Of a stretch of DNA of 64,000 nt, positions 16,609-23,426 are shown piece after piece (position 1 is the stretch's first letter; every line of letters begins with the position of its first letter). The DNA comes from Clostridium sp. TW13. GTDB lineage: Bacteria > Bacillota > Clostridia > Clostridiales > Clostridiaceae. Location of the stretch: positions 4,216,001 to 4,280,000 of the forward strand of contig NZ_BROD01000001.1 in NCBI RefSeq assembly GCF_024345225.1. The letters run 5' to 3'. The notes beneath the pieces were generated by a model, which did not search any database, was not told the DNA's origin, and saw only the letters and a program-made list of their open reading frames with translations. Both the position numbers and the translations under genes were made by a program.

Positions 16609-17134
16609 GTTAGATGAATTAATGCAAAACAAAAAAATAGCATCATTTTATATGGATGAAGAAGACATGGAGAGATTTGCAGTTGGGTATGTTGTAGCTG
16701 CTAACGATGAATATTTTATACTAGCAATGATTTCACCATCAGGACTATGTGATGGATTTAAATTAGAGCAAGTTAGTAGCATTATAAGAATCAGAGTAGA
16801 TGGAAAGTACGAAAATAAAATACTGACATTAGCAAAATATCATAAAACAAAGCACGAAGAGATTATTTTCAAAGAAGATAATTTTATATCTGAATTTCTT
16901 ATATTCGCGAAGACAAAAAGTTATATAGTTTCTTTAGAATTATTAAATTGTGGTTTCTATGATGTCGTAGGATATGTTGAAAAAATTGAAAATGGTAGTT
17001 GTGTTATAAGAGAAATAGATGAGTACGGTGAAGAAGACGGAGTAAGCACGGTTGAGCTACAAGATATTACCCAAATATCCTGTAATTCTTTAGAGGAATC
17101 TAAGTTGAAAATTTTGAACAAGATGCAATATTAA
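16595..17134 (+). CDS. Putative soluble immunity protein with two Sm-like repeats
   Basis: 179 residues, no membrane segment. The sequence looks duplicated: FAVGYVVAANDEYFILAMIS, then GFKLEQVSSIIRI in the first half, and GYVEKIENGSCVIREI, then VSTVELQDITQISC in the second. This is a beta-strand pattern like an Sm/RNA-chaperone barrel. AGGAG is 6 bases upstream of ATG 16595 (a second ATG follows at 16598). The start overlaps a toxin-tail fossil. No named family is certain; immunity to a soluble tip is inferred. Confidence 0.6.
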   Translation: MMINKLDELMQNKKIASFYMDEEDMERFAVGYVVAANDEYFILAMISPSGLCDGFKLEQVSSIIRIRVDGKYENKILTLAKYHKTKHEEIIFKEDNFISEFLIFAKTKSYIVSLELLNCGFYDVVGYVEKIENGSCVIREIDEYGEEDGVSTVELQDITQISCNSLEESKLKILNKMQY

Positions 17135-17152
17135 TTTTTAGGGAGGTATAAA

Positions 17153-17650
17153 ATGAGATACTTTACTGATGAACTATGGACTAAAATAAATAGTGAGTGT
17201 AAAGAAGAGCGAGAAAAAGCAAGTTTACAGTGGTATAAAAATGCTGAAGAATACTCTAAAGTATTTAAAAATGTGGAAAAGTTACTGCCTAAAAAGTTTA
17301 TAAAAATATATAAGCAACATAGTTTTCATGATTACAATCTAAAAAGAATTGAAGTGATTCATGGTAAGCAAGGCTATATAGATCCAGTAGCGGTAAGTAT
17401 ATTTGTAGAAGAAGCAGGAGAAGTGTGGAATATAACGTATAAAAAAATAAAAAAAATATTAATTAATTATGAGCAGCAACCAGATGTGTTTGGTAAGAAA
17501 AGGAGGACGTATGAAGGTTTTGATACCTATGGCTATGATGAGTTTTTTCAAGTAGATGAAAAAACATTATCCCATGAAATACTTTTTGCATCTGGAGCAA
17601 CAATTTTAATTCATTTTGAAAAAATCTCAGTTAATAAAATAGATAGTTAA
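17153..17650 (+). CDS. DUF4085-like soluble protein, putative immunity protein
   Basis: 165 residues, soluble, charged and aromatic. The opening MRYFTDELWTKINSE and the later LPKKFIKIYKQHSFHDYNL recall, from memory, the DUF4085 family, which is often found in toxin-immunity neighbourhoods. It starts 18 bp after the previous gene with AGGGAGG upstream, so the two are co-transcribed. The biochemical role is unknown. Confidence 0.6.
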   Translation: MRYFTDELWTKINSECKEEREKASLQWYKNAEEYSKVFKNVEKLLPKKFIKIYKQHSFHDYNLKRIEVIHGKQGYIDPVAVSIFVEEAGEVWNITYKKIKKILINYEQQPDVFGKKRRTYEGFDTYGYDEFFQVDEKTLSHEILFASGATILIHFEKISVNKIDS

Positions 17651-17683
17651 CAAAGAATAAGATGTATGTATAGGGGGAACATG

Positions 17684-18178
17684 ATGAAACCAAGGTTAAA
17701 CAAAGGGGATAATAATATTTTCGATTATGTACTAGATGAGAAATATCAATGGTGTTATATAATACTAGTATTTGTAGCTATGGGGATTGGAAAAAGCTTA
17801 GGGTATGATACTATTATAACTGTGTTAGGTTCGCTAACGATAGTACTAATTGTTGGATTAATATTTCAAATATTAAAAAGAAATAAGAATATAAAAAATT
17901 TATTCGTATATTTATTAGGTAGTATTTTTGGGGCGTTTTCAACGTATTTGATGTATTTATTCAAACAATATGATAAACAAAATAATGTATATATGTGTGT
18001 CAAAATAATTCAAGTATATCTTTCTGTATTGGCCTTGTTATTTGATATAGGAGGTATTATTTTTGTATTGAAATCACCTAGTAATAGAGAAAAAAAAGTT
18101 GGTATGATAATATCGATGATAGGTCTTTCACTTATAGCAATATTAGCGCTAGTGTTTTTGCCACCTAAAGGTTATTAA
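17684..18178 (+). CDS. Putative membrane immunity protein, family B
   Basis: 164 residues and four hydrophobic segments; paralogue of 14861 (IFDY, KRNKNIKN, YDKQNNVYMCVKIIQ, EKKVGMIISMIG). The start at 17684 is best spaced from GGGGG at 17673-17677; ATGs at 17666 and 17681 are in frame. It is third in a tight run (16595-17153-17684), so immunity genes of different type share one transcript. Confidence 0.6.
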   Translation: MKPRLNKGDNNIFDYVLDEKYQWCYIILVFVAMGIGKSLGYDTIITVLGSLTIVLIVGLIFQILKRNKNIKNLFVYLLGSIFGAFSTYLMYLFKQYDKQNNVYMCVKIIQVYLSVLALLFDIGGIIFVLKSPSNREKKVGMIISMIGLSLIAILALVFLPPKGY

Positions 18179-18330
18179 AATTAAATTAGCTTTAACAATT
18201 AAAAAATGAGTATTAATAGATAAAATACGTAAGGCTATATTGGAAGTAAATAAGTTCTATTAGTGAAGAATGGACGAGTATTTAAAATTATGAAAAAAGC
18301 AAAAAACTCTTAAGCTGATAGAGATTTTAA

Positions 18331-18399
18331 TTTTATAAGAATAAACATAAAGATTTTAAAGTTAAGGGTGTTTATATTGATTTTAAATTAAGCATTTAG
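18331..18399 (+). pseudogene. Toxin C-terminal tail fossil
   Basis: An open stretch FYKNKHKDFKVKGVYIDFKL, then SI and TAG, ends 15 bases before the next start. H-D-F-K-V-K-G-V-Y-I-D resembles the end of a nuclease-like tip. It is preceded by a stop and has no start of its own. Confidence 0.42.
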
Positions 18400-18413
18400 T
18401 GAGGAAATTGTAT

Positions 18414-18920
18414 ATGGCAAGCAATCAGAATAAGTACATAAGCATGGAGGAGCTTCAGAACAAGTGGTTCTTTTATGTTGAAGATATGAAAATTCCAGAT
18501 GAAGATATAAACACTATAAGGCCTCTTTCTAAGGAATATAGCAGCTTAATATGGAATGAGAATATAAGTAGTCTCAAACATCATTTTGCTTTATTTAGAG
18601 AAGAAGAAAAGCAACTATTGCAATTAGAAAAAGTGGACTATGATTGGCAAGAAGATTGGAATAATGACCAGTATGATAACTTAAAAGAGTATTTAAGCAA
18701 GAACATTCCATATATTACTAGTGATAAAATCATAGTCTTTTGGCAAAAGCAAAGTTCAGTAGAAACAGGTTGGGAGATTTTTCTAAAGCATTGGCCTAAT
18801 TTCTTATTTGAGGATGAAGGGGTAGTATTAATGAATAAGACAAATGATAATATATTGTTGTTTACTTCTGATGGGAGACTACAAATGGGAAAGAGACTAT
18901 TAAGGAGCAATATTTTATGA
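18414..18920 (+). CDS. DUF2947 / Imm41-like immunity protein
   Basis: 168 residues, soluble. YISMEELQNKWFFYVEDMKI, then DINTIRPLSKEYSSLIW at the N-terminus and FLKHWPNFLFEDEGVVLMN near the C-terminus resemble what I recall of DUF2947, a family linked to polymorphic-toxin immunity (Imm41). ATG 18414 is 7 bases from GAGGAA 18401-18406; the GTG at 18399 lies upstream of that site. A toxin-tail fossil ends 15 bases before it. This is the best family-level support for an immunity role in the array. Confidence 0.6.
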   Translation: MASNQNKYISMEELQNKWFFYVEDMKIPDEDINTIRPLSKEYSSLIWNENISSLKHHFALFREEEKQLLQLEKVDYDWQEDWNNDQYDNLKEYLSKNIPYITSDKIIVFWQKQSSVETGWEIFLKHWPNFLFEDEGVVLMNKTNDNILLFTSDGRLQMGKRLLRSNIL

Positions 18921-18998
18921 GTATAATATTAGGAATTATTATGTCAAAGGATTGTAAAATAAGCTTATATTAAAAAAAATGTTGAGTGGTGGTATGAA

Positions 18999-19289
18999 AT
19001 GTCAAGGGATAAATGGAGATTTATAGATAAACCCAATATAATGGTAATTACTACAAAAAGTATTATTGATAATAAAATTGCAATCTTATCAGTTTGGCAT
19101 GATGCAGATGATGGTATGTGGCAATTTCTTGATGGTACAGATGTTAATGAAGATGATGCAATACTAATAAGCTTAGAGAACATAGTGAACATTGATAATT
19201 CTGTTAATGAAGTTTCTAATCTTCCACTTGGTTGGGTTGCATGGAGAGAAGAAAAGGGTTTTGAGTGGAAAACACAAAGTGAAATATAA
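18999..19289 (+). CDS. Small soluble protein, putative DUF2185-like immunity protein
   Basis: 96 residues. VWHDADDGMWQFLDGTDV, then NLPLGWVAWREE, is a compact pattern I associate with small DUF2185-like or immunity-type proteins; the match is weak. It starts 78 bp after the DUF2947-like gene and has GGTGGT before ATG 18999. It ends the array. Confidence 0.5.
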   Translation: MSRDKWRFIDKPNIMVITTKSIIDNKIAILSVWHDADDGMWQFLDGTDVNEDDAILISLENIVNIDNSVNEVSNLPLGWVAWREEKGFEWKTQSEI

Positions 19290-19290
19290 C

Positions 19291-19383
19291 TTTTTATCGA
19301 ATCCTACTGGAAAGGAGATTGAAGAGTTCATGAAAACCGATGGAGAAATAAAAGAAGCTATGGGTGTTCTTTACAACAAATAG
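19291..19383 (+). pseudogene. Possible tail of an Rpn/PD-(D/E)XK nuclease-family protein
   Basis: An open frame reads FLSNPTGKEIEEFMKTDGEI, then KEAMGVLYNK and stop. This resembles the C-terminal helices of Rpn-type transposase-like nucleases common in clostridia. The rest of the gene is absent, and the preceding immunity-like ORF ends just before it. Confidence 0.35.
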
Positions 19384-19405
19384 AATAGACTTATTAAAAG
19401 ATAGA

Positions 19406-19446
19406 CTACTACACCGTTGATATTGCAAACGTGTAGTAGTTTTTTT
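19406..19446 (+). terminator. Rho-independent terminator closing the immunity array
   Basis: CTACTACACCGTT and AACGTGTAGTAG pair with a short loop, followed by T7. Confidence 0.85.
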
Positions 19447-19528
19447 ATATAAAAAATTTTAAAGTACATAATTTTATATGCTAGTCTATTTATTTTGATA
19501 AATCTAATAAAATTTTACAAAGAATATA

Positions 19529-19557
19529 TTGACAAGAAAAGTAAATGGAGTTAATAT
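19529..19557 (+). promoter_or_regulatory. SigA-type promoter of the padR-nat operon
   Basis: TTGACA at 19529-19534, 17-bp spacer, TAATAT at 19552-19557. The three CGATATA repeats start 10 bp downstream, so a bound repressor would cover the transcription start. Confidence 0.7.
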
Positions 19558-19566
19558 ATCATCATA

Positions 19567-19611
19567 CGATATATCGCTTGACGATATATTGAGAGGCGAT
19601 ATAAAAAATAT
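19567..19611. promoter_or_regulatory. Three 15-bp direct repeats, probable PadR operator
   Basis: CGATATA occurs at 19567, 19582 and 19597, exactly 15 bp apart; the first also forms the palindrome CGATATATCG. The repeats lie between the promoter and the padR start. Confidence 0.6.
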
Positions 19612-19640
19612 ACCAATCAGTTTCGTAGGAAGTGAATTTA

Positions 19641-19964
19641 ATGAATGAAGATTTAGAAAAACACATTCCATTAACAGAGAGTACTTATTATATTTTACTA
19701 TCCTTAACTGAGTCTATTCACGGTTATGGGATAATGCAGAAGGTTAATGAGATGAGTGAGGGCACAGTAAAACTTGGACCAGGGACCTTGTATGGAGCTT
19801 TAGGAAAGTTGAAGAAGGAAGGTTTTATTGAAGAAATTGCAGATGAAACTGATTCAAAACGAAAGAATTATGTGGTTACTGATTTAGGAAAAGAACTAAT
19901 GGAGATTCAACACCATAGACTTAAAATCTTATATGAAAATAGTGCAAAGATATTTGAGGGGTAG
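19641..19964 (+). CDS. PadR-family transcriptional regulator
   Basis: 107 residues. LTESTYYILLSLTESIHGYG, then LGPGTLYGALGKLKKEGFIE is the PadR winged helix-turn-helix signature, followed by a short dimerisation helix. PadR proteins repress neighbouring genes, often efflux systems. ATG 19641 is chosen with AGGAAG at 19627-19632; the upstream GTG overlaps that site. First gene of an operon with DUF2812, natA and natB. Three evenly spaced repeats in its own leader suggest autoregulation. Confidence 0.88.
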   Translation: MNEDLEKHIPLTESTYYILLSLTESIHGYGIMQKVNEMSEGTVKLGPGTLYGALGKLKKEGFIEEIADETDSKRKNYVVTDLGKELMEIQHHRLKILYENSAKIFEG

Positions 19965-19977
19965 AGTAGGTGAGCAG

Positions 19978-20511
19978 ATGAAGTATTTCAGATTTTTTAA
20001 GATGTTTTTAGCTTGGAACTATGAGAAAGAAGAAGAATGGCTAAGAGAAATGAGCAAGAAGGGATTTGAATTTGTAGATACAAAGTTACTAGTTATATAT
20101 AGGTTTAGAAGTGTGGAGCCTAAGGATGTAATTTATAAGCTAGATTATAATCCTTGGTGGACCAAAGATGGAGATAGTTATTTAAGTTTCATTGAAGAAT
20201 GTGGTTGGACATACAGCTATAGTCAACTTGGATGGAATTATTTTAAATGTGATGCAGATAAGTGTTTATCTGAAGAATTGTACAGCAGTCCAGAGGATAA
20301 GGCTAAGATTTTAGGAAGACTTAGAAAGCTAACAACAGTATTTACTTCAATAGAAGCTATATTACTAGCTTTGACTATAATTTTAAGGATACTGGACAAT
20401 GAGAAGTTTTCCATTGGATTCTTAATAATGTGGGCTTTAATAATATTAGAGTTTACAGTGATAAATGTAAAATTATATTCAGCATATAAAAAAAAGAAAA
20501 AGGGGTTATAG
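19978..20511 (+). CDS. DUF2812 membrane protein
   Basis: 177 residues. The N-terminal KYFRFFKMFLAWNYEKEEEW, then LREMSKKGFEF and YRFRSVEPKDVIYKLDYN are typical of DUF2812. Two membrane helices (about 118-140 and 148-168) and a poly-Lys tail follow. The family is usually encoded right after a PadR regulator; its function is unknown. ATG 19978 has AGGTGAG close upstream; the longer reading frame starting at 19933 overlaps padR and lacks a ribosome site. Confidence 0.8.
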   Translation: MKYFRFFKMFLAWNYEKEEEWLREMSKKGFEFVDTKLLVIYRFRSVEPKDVIYKLDYNPWWTKDGDSYLSFIEECGWTYSYSQLGWNYFKCDADKCLSEELYSSPEDKAKILGRLRKLTTVFTSIEAILLALTIILRILDNEKFSIGFLIMWALIILEFTVINVKLYSAYKKKKKGL

Positions 20512-20523
20512 GAGGTTGTTATT

Positions 20524-21258
20524 ATGTTAGAAGTAAAGAACTTAGTAAAAGAGTTTAAAGAGAAAAAGGGCGTAAAGAAGGCAGTAGACAATGTAAGCTT
20601 CAATTTGGATAAGGGCGAAATTGTTGGACTTCTTGGAGAAAATGGTGCAGGAAAGACTACAACCATGAGAATGATATCTACAATGCTTACTCCAACTAGT
20701 GGAACAATAAATGTTAATAATTTTGATGTTATGAAGAATCCAGCAGAGGTGAGAAGAAATATAGGTATACTTTTTGGTGGAGAGGTAGGAATCTATGATA
20801 GATTGACAGCAAGAGAAAACATCAGATATTTTGCTGAACTTAATGATGTTAAGAAGGAAGAAATTGAAGGCAGAATAAATGAGCTTGTAGAAGATTTGGA
20901 CATGAAGGAATACGCAGACAAAAGAGTTGGAAAGTTCTCAAGGGGAATGAAACAGAAAGTTTCTATAGCAAGAAGTATAGTTCATTATCCAAGTATAATG
21001 CTTTTTGATGAGCCAACTACTGGACTTGATGTTACTGCAGCAAGAACTATTCATGATTTTATTAGAAAGTGCAAGGAAGAAGGAAAGACTATACTTTTAT
21101 CTAGCCACTCTATGAAGGAAGTAGAGAAGCTTTGTGATAGAGTTATAATCATACACAAAGGCAAAATTGTAGAAGAAGGTACTATTACTGGACTTAAAGA
21201 AAAATACAATAATGATGACTTAGAAGAAGTATTTGTAAACTTAATTAAGGAGGCATAG
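20524..21258 (+). CDS. natA: ABC transporter ATP-binding protein, NatA-like
   Basis: 244 residues. Walker A GENGAGKTT is at about residues 39-47, signature FSRGMKQKV near 139, Walker B IMLFDEPTTGLD near 159 and H-loop SSHSMKEV near 194. It should power the ABC-2 type exporter encoded next, with 4 bp between the genes. By similarity to B. subtilis NatAB the pair could export Na+ or cationic compounds; the substrate is inferred from family. Control by the PadR protein is likely. Confidence 0.85.
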   Translation: MLEVKNLVKEFKEKKGVKKAVDNVSFNLDKGEIVGLLGENGAGKTTTMRMISTMLTPTSGTINVNNFDVMKNPAEVRRNIGILFGGEVGIYDRLTARENIRYFAELNDVKKEEIEGRINELVEDLDMKEYADKRVGKFSRGMKQKVSIARSIVHYPSIMLFDEPTTGLDVTAARTIHDFIRKCKEEGKTILLSSHSMKEVEKLCDRVIIIHKGKIVEEGTITGLKEKYNNDDLEEVFVNLIKEA

Positions 21259-21262
21259 AATC

Positions 21263-22453
21263 ATGAATCATTTCGTAACAGTTTTAAAGAAAGAATTAAT
21301 AGATATATTAAGAGATAAAAAGACAATAATACTTGGAATATTACTACCTATATTACTTTATCCATTGATGACATTTGGATTAAGTAAACTAGCAGAAAGC
21401 AGTATGAGCACAAGTAATAAAACTTTTACTGTAACAATAAAGGATGAGGGGAAATCATCTGTTAGAGATTTATTAAATCAACAACAACAAATTAAAATTA
21501 AGATTAAAGATTTTAGTGATGCAGAAAAGTCATTAAAGGATGGAGAAACATCATTAATCATAGAAGTGCCAAAGGCTTTTGATGAGAGTGTAAGTAAGGA
21601 GCAACAGGCTAAAATTAAGTTAACCTATGATGATAAATCACAGGATTCATCCATGTTAAAGAGCACAGTTTCAAATATGCTTAGTGAATACAGTCAGCAG
21701 TTAGCAGTAAAGAGATTACAAGCAAAGAATATAGATGCTTCAATATTAAAACCATTTAATGTAGAAAATAAAAATATATCAGAAATCAAATCAGGAAATG
21801 ATGCGCAAACAGGAATGGTACAAGGTATATTAATGATGCTTCCATCAATATTAGTAATTCTTATACTAGCACCAACAATGGGGATAGCAGTAGACCTTTG
21901 TGCAGGAGAAAAGGAAAGAGGAACTATAGAACCTTTATTATCAACAGCAGTAAGCAGAATATCAATAGTATGGGCTAAGATAGTCGCATTGGCAATCATA
22001 GGCATAATAACTTTAAGCTGTACATTAGCAGCTATGGGAATATCTTTCAAGATGATGCTTAATGGCTCTGAAATAGCCTTTGTTAATGCTAAATTCTTAT
22101 TACCTATAGGAATAGTATGTCTATTCTTAATTTTAACTGTAGGTGCTTTACAAATAGCTTTAAGTATTTATGCAAGATCAATAAAGGAAGCCAATTCATA
22201 TTTATCAGGAGTTTATATGGTTGCCATGATTTTATCTTATGTGCCATTTGCCTTTGATGCAAAGAGTATAGCAATAAAATACTTCCATATTCCAATAATG
22301 AATACAGTGTGCCTAATGAAAGAATTAATGGCAGGAATTTTTAGACTTGACCATTTTGTAATAGTTATATTGTGGAATATGGTTTATACAGCCTTAGCAG
22401 TATTATTTGCAAGATATATGTTCTCTAAGGAAGAGGTTGTATTTAGATCTTAA
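21263..22453 (+). CDS. natB: ABC transporter permease, NatB-like
   Basis: 396 residues. One N-terminal helix (LGILLPILLYPLMTFGL) is followed by an extracellular domain of about 140 residues, then five to six C-terminal helices. The cytoplasmic GEKERGTIEPLLSTAVSR motif is characteristic of NatB/ABC-2 permeases. It forms the membrane part of the exporter with NatA. A terminator shared with the convergent superoxide reductase gene follows. Confidence 0.85.
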   Translation: MNHFVTVLKKELIDILRDKKTIILGILLPILLYPLMTFGLSKLAESSMSTSNKTFTVTIKDEGKSSVRDLLNQQQQIKIKIKDFSDAEKSLKDGETSLIIEVPKAFDESVSKEQQAKIKLTYDDKSQDSSMLKSTVSNMLSEYSQQLAVKRLQAKNIDASILKPFNVENKNISEIKSGNDAQTGMVQGILMMLPSILVILILAPTMGIAVDLCAGEKERGTIEPLLSTAVSRISIVWAKIVALAIIGIITLSCTLAAMGISFKMMLNGSEIAFVNAKFLLPIGIVCLFLILTVGALQIALSIYARSIKEANSYLSGVYMVAMILSYVPFAFDAKSIAIKYFHIPIMNTVCLMKELMAGIFRLDHFVIVILWNMVYTALAVLFARYMFSKEEVVFRS

Positions 22454-22461
22454 TAAGTTTA

Positions 22462-22514
22462 AAAGGGTTGCCACTGAATTTGCGTAAATACAAATTCAGA
22501 GCAACCCTTATTTT
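22462..22514. terminator. Bidirectional terminator between natB and dfx
   Basis: AAGGGTTGC/GCAACCCTT with an inner GAATTTG/CAAATTC pair and T-runs on both strands. It separates the convergent genes. Confidence 0.85.
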
Positions 22515-22892
22515 TTATAAGTTATTCTTCCATAATCCATGTATGTTGCAGTATTCATAGATTTCAGCTTCACCTTTATAACTGAAAACTGCTTCTGGTT
22601 TTGATCCTGGCACTAAGGCAACTCTGTCAACAGTATCTGCTGTAACCATAGCAATCCACTGAATATAGTGTTCATCTAACATTGGATGGCCTACAGAGCC
22701 AACCCTTACAAACACCTTATCATCTCTTCTTTCAGCAACAGGTACATGCTTTTCTTGTGCACCATCTGAAGTGTTGGCTTCAAGTTTTTTCATGGGCTTA
22801 CCGCAACAAGATAAGGTTCCGCCACCTTCGTTAATAATCTCAACTATATTTCCACATAACTCACAACGGAAAAAAGAAACTGTATTTTTCAT
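22515..22892 (-). CDS. dfx: Desulfoferrodoxin (superoxide reductase, two-iron class)
   Basis: 125 residues. The N-terminal desulforedoxin-like site uses Cys10, Cys13, Cys29 and Cys30 (CELCG...SCCGK). The catalytic Fe(His)4Cys site uses His49, His69, His75, Cys115 and His118. Both iron sites are complete, so it is a 2Fe-SOR. It reduces superoxide to hydrogen peroxide without releasing oxygen, the usual defence of strict anaerobes. ATG 22892 follows AGGTGG by 8 bases; the GTG at 22904 overlaps that site. Convergent with natB, monocistronic. Confidence 0.95.
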   Translation of the reverse strand: MKNTVSFFRCELCGNIVEIINEGGGTLSCCGKPMKKLEANTSDGAQEKHVPVAERRDDKVFVRVGSVGHPMLDEHYIQWIAMVTADTVDRVALVPGSKPEAVFSYKGEAEIYEYCNIHGLWKNNL

Positions 22893-22993
22893 ATTAATAA
22901 CCACCTTTCAATAGTTTGATTTTAAAAATAAAAACTTAAAATTATTTACTAAGTATAATATGCCACTTCAATATAAAAAATAAACAAAAATTG

Positions 22994-23022
22994 TTGACAG
23001 GCTAAATCCAAAGGATTACAAT
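22994..23022 (+). promoter_or_regulatory. SigA-type promoter of the tyrS leader
   Basis: TTGACA at 22994, 17-bp spacer, TACAAT at 23017-23022. Transcription should start near 23029. Confidence 0.75.
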
Positions 23023-23028
23023 TAATTA

Positions 23029-23331
23029 AAATATTATAAAAATAAAGCAAAGAAGAGAAAGAGTAAAAATATAATTCTTTTTCAGAGAGCTTCTGGTTGG
23101 TGAAAAGAAGCAAAGAAGATATTTTGAATACGTCTCAGAGCTAAACACCAAAATCTTTATGAAAGTAGGCTGTTTTCGGAATCCTGCACCCGTTATAGTG
23201 CTAGAGTATCATAATAAAAATATTATTATCGTACTTGATAAGGTTAATTGTGGTGACACAGTTAATAAACTGAGGTGGTAACGCGTGATATACTCTCGTC
23301 CTCTAGAATTTCTAGAGAACGGGAGTTTTTT
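23029..23331 (+). promoter_or_regulatory. Tyrosine T-box leader with terminator
   Basis: The conserved T-box bulge reads AGGTGGTAACGCG at 23273-23285, whose TGGT pairs with the tRNA acceptor end. The stem I region has GAATAC with TAC at 23129-23131 as the tyrosine specifier codon. A strong terminator (23292-23331, CTCTCGTCCTCTAGA and its complement, T7) follows. Uncharged tRNA-Tyr should stabilise the antiterminator and switch on tyrS. Confidence 0.92.
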
Positions 23332-23341
23332 TATTTGCTTT

Positions 23342-23404
23342 AGGCGTCTAAAAATAAATAATAACTCCAAATTTGCTGGAAATGATTATTTTTTTGAAGA
23401 GGCA
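23342..23404. repeat. Palindromic interspersed repeat, copy 2
   Basis: AGGCGTCTAAAAATAAATAA and a matching TTATTTTTTTGAAGAGGC end. It lies between the T-box terminator and the tyrS ribosome site, inside the transcribed leader. Confidence 0.65.
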
Positions 23405-23426
23405 TAATAACAAGGAGGAAATAAAA

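Noticed and set aside
19192-19290. N-terminal half of the ORF at 19192-19383
   Set aside because: It overlaps the gene at 18999 in another frame; only the part after 19291 looks coding-like and is listed as a fossil.
23041-23331. CRISPR-like or tRNA-like structure
   Set aside because: The sequence is a T-box leader; no repeated spacers and no cloverleaf.
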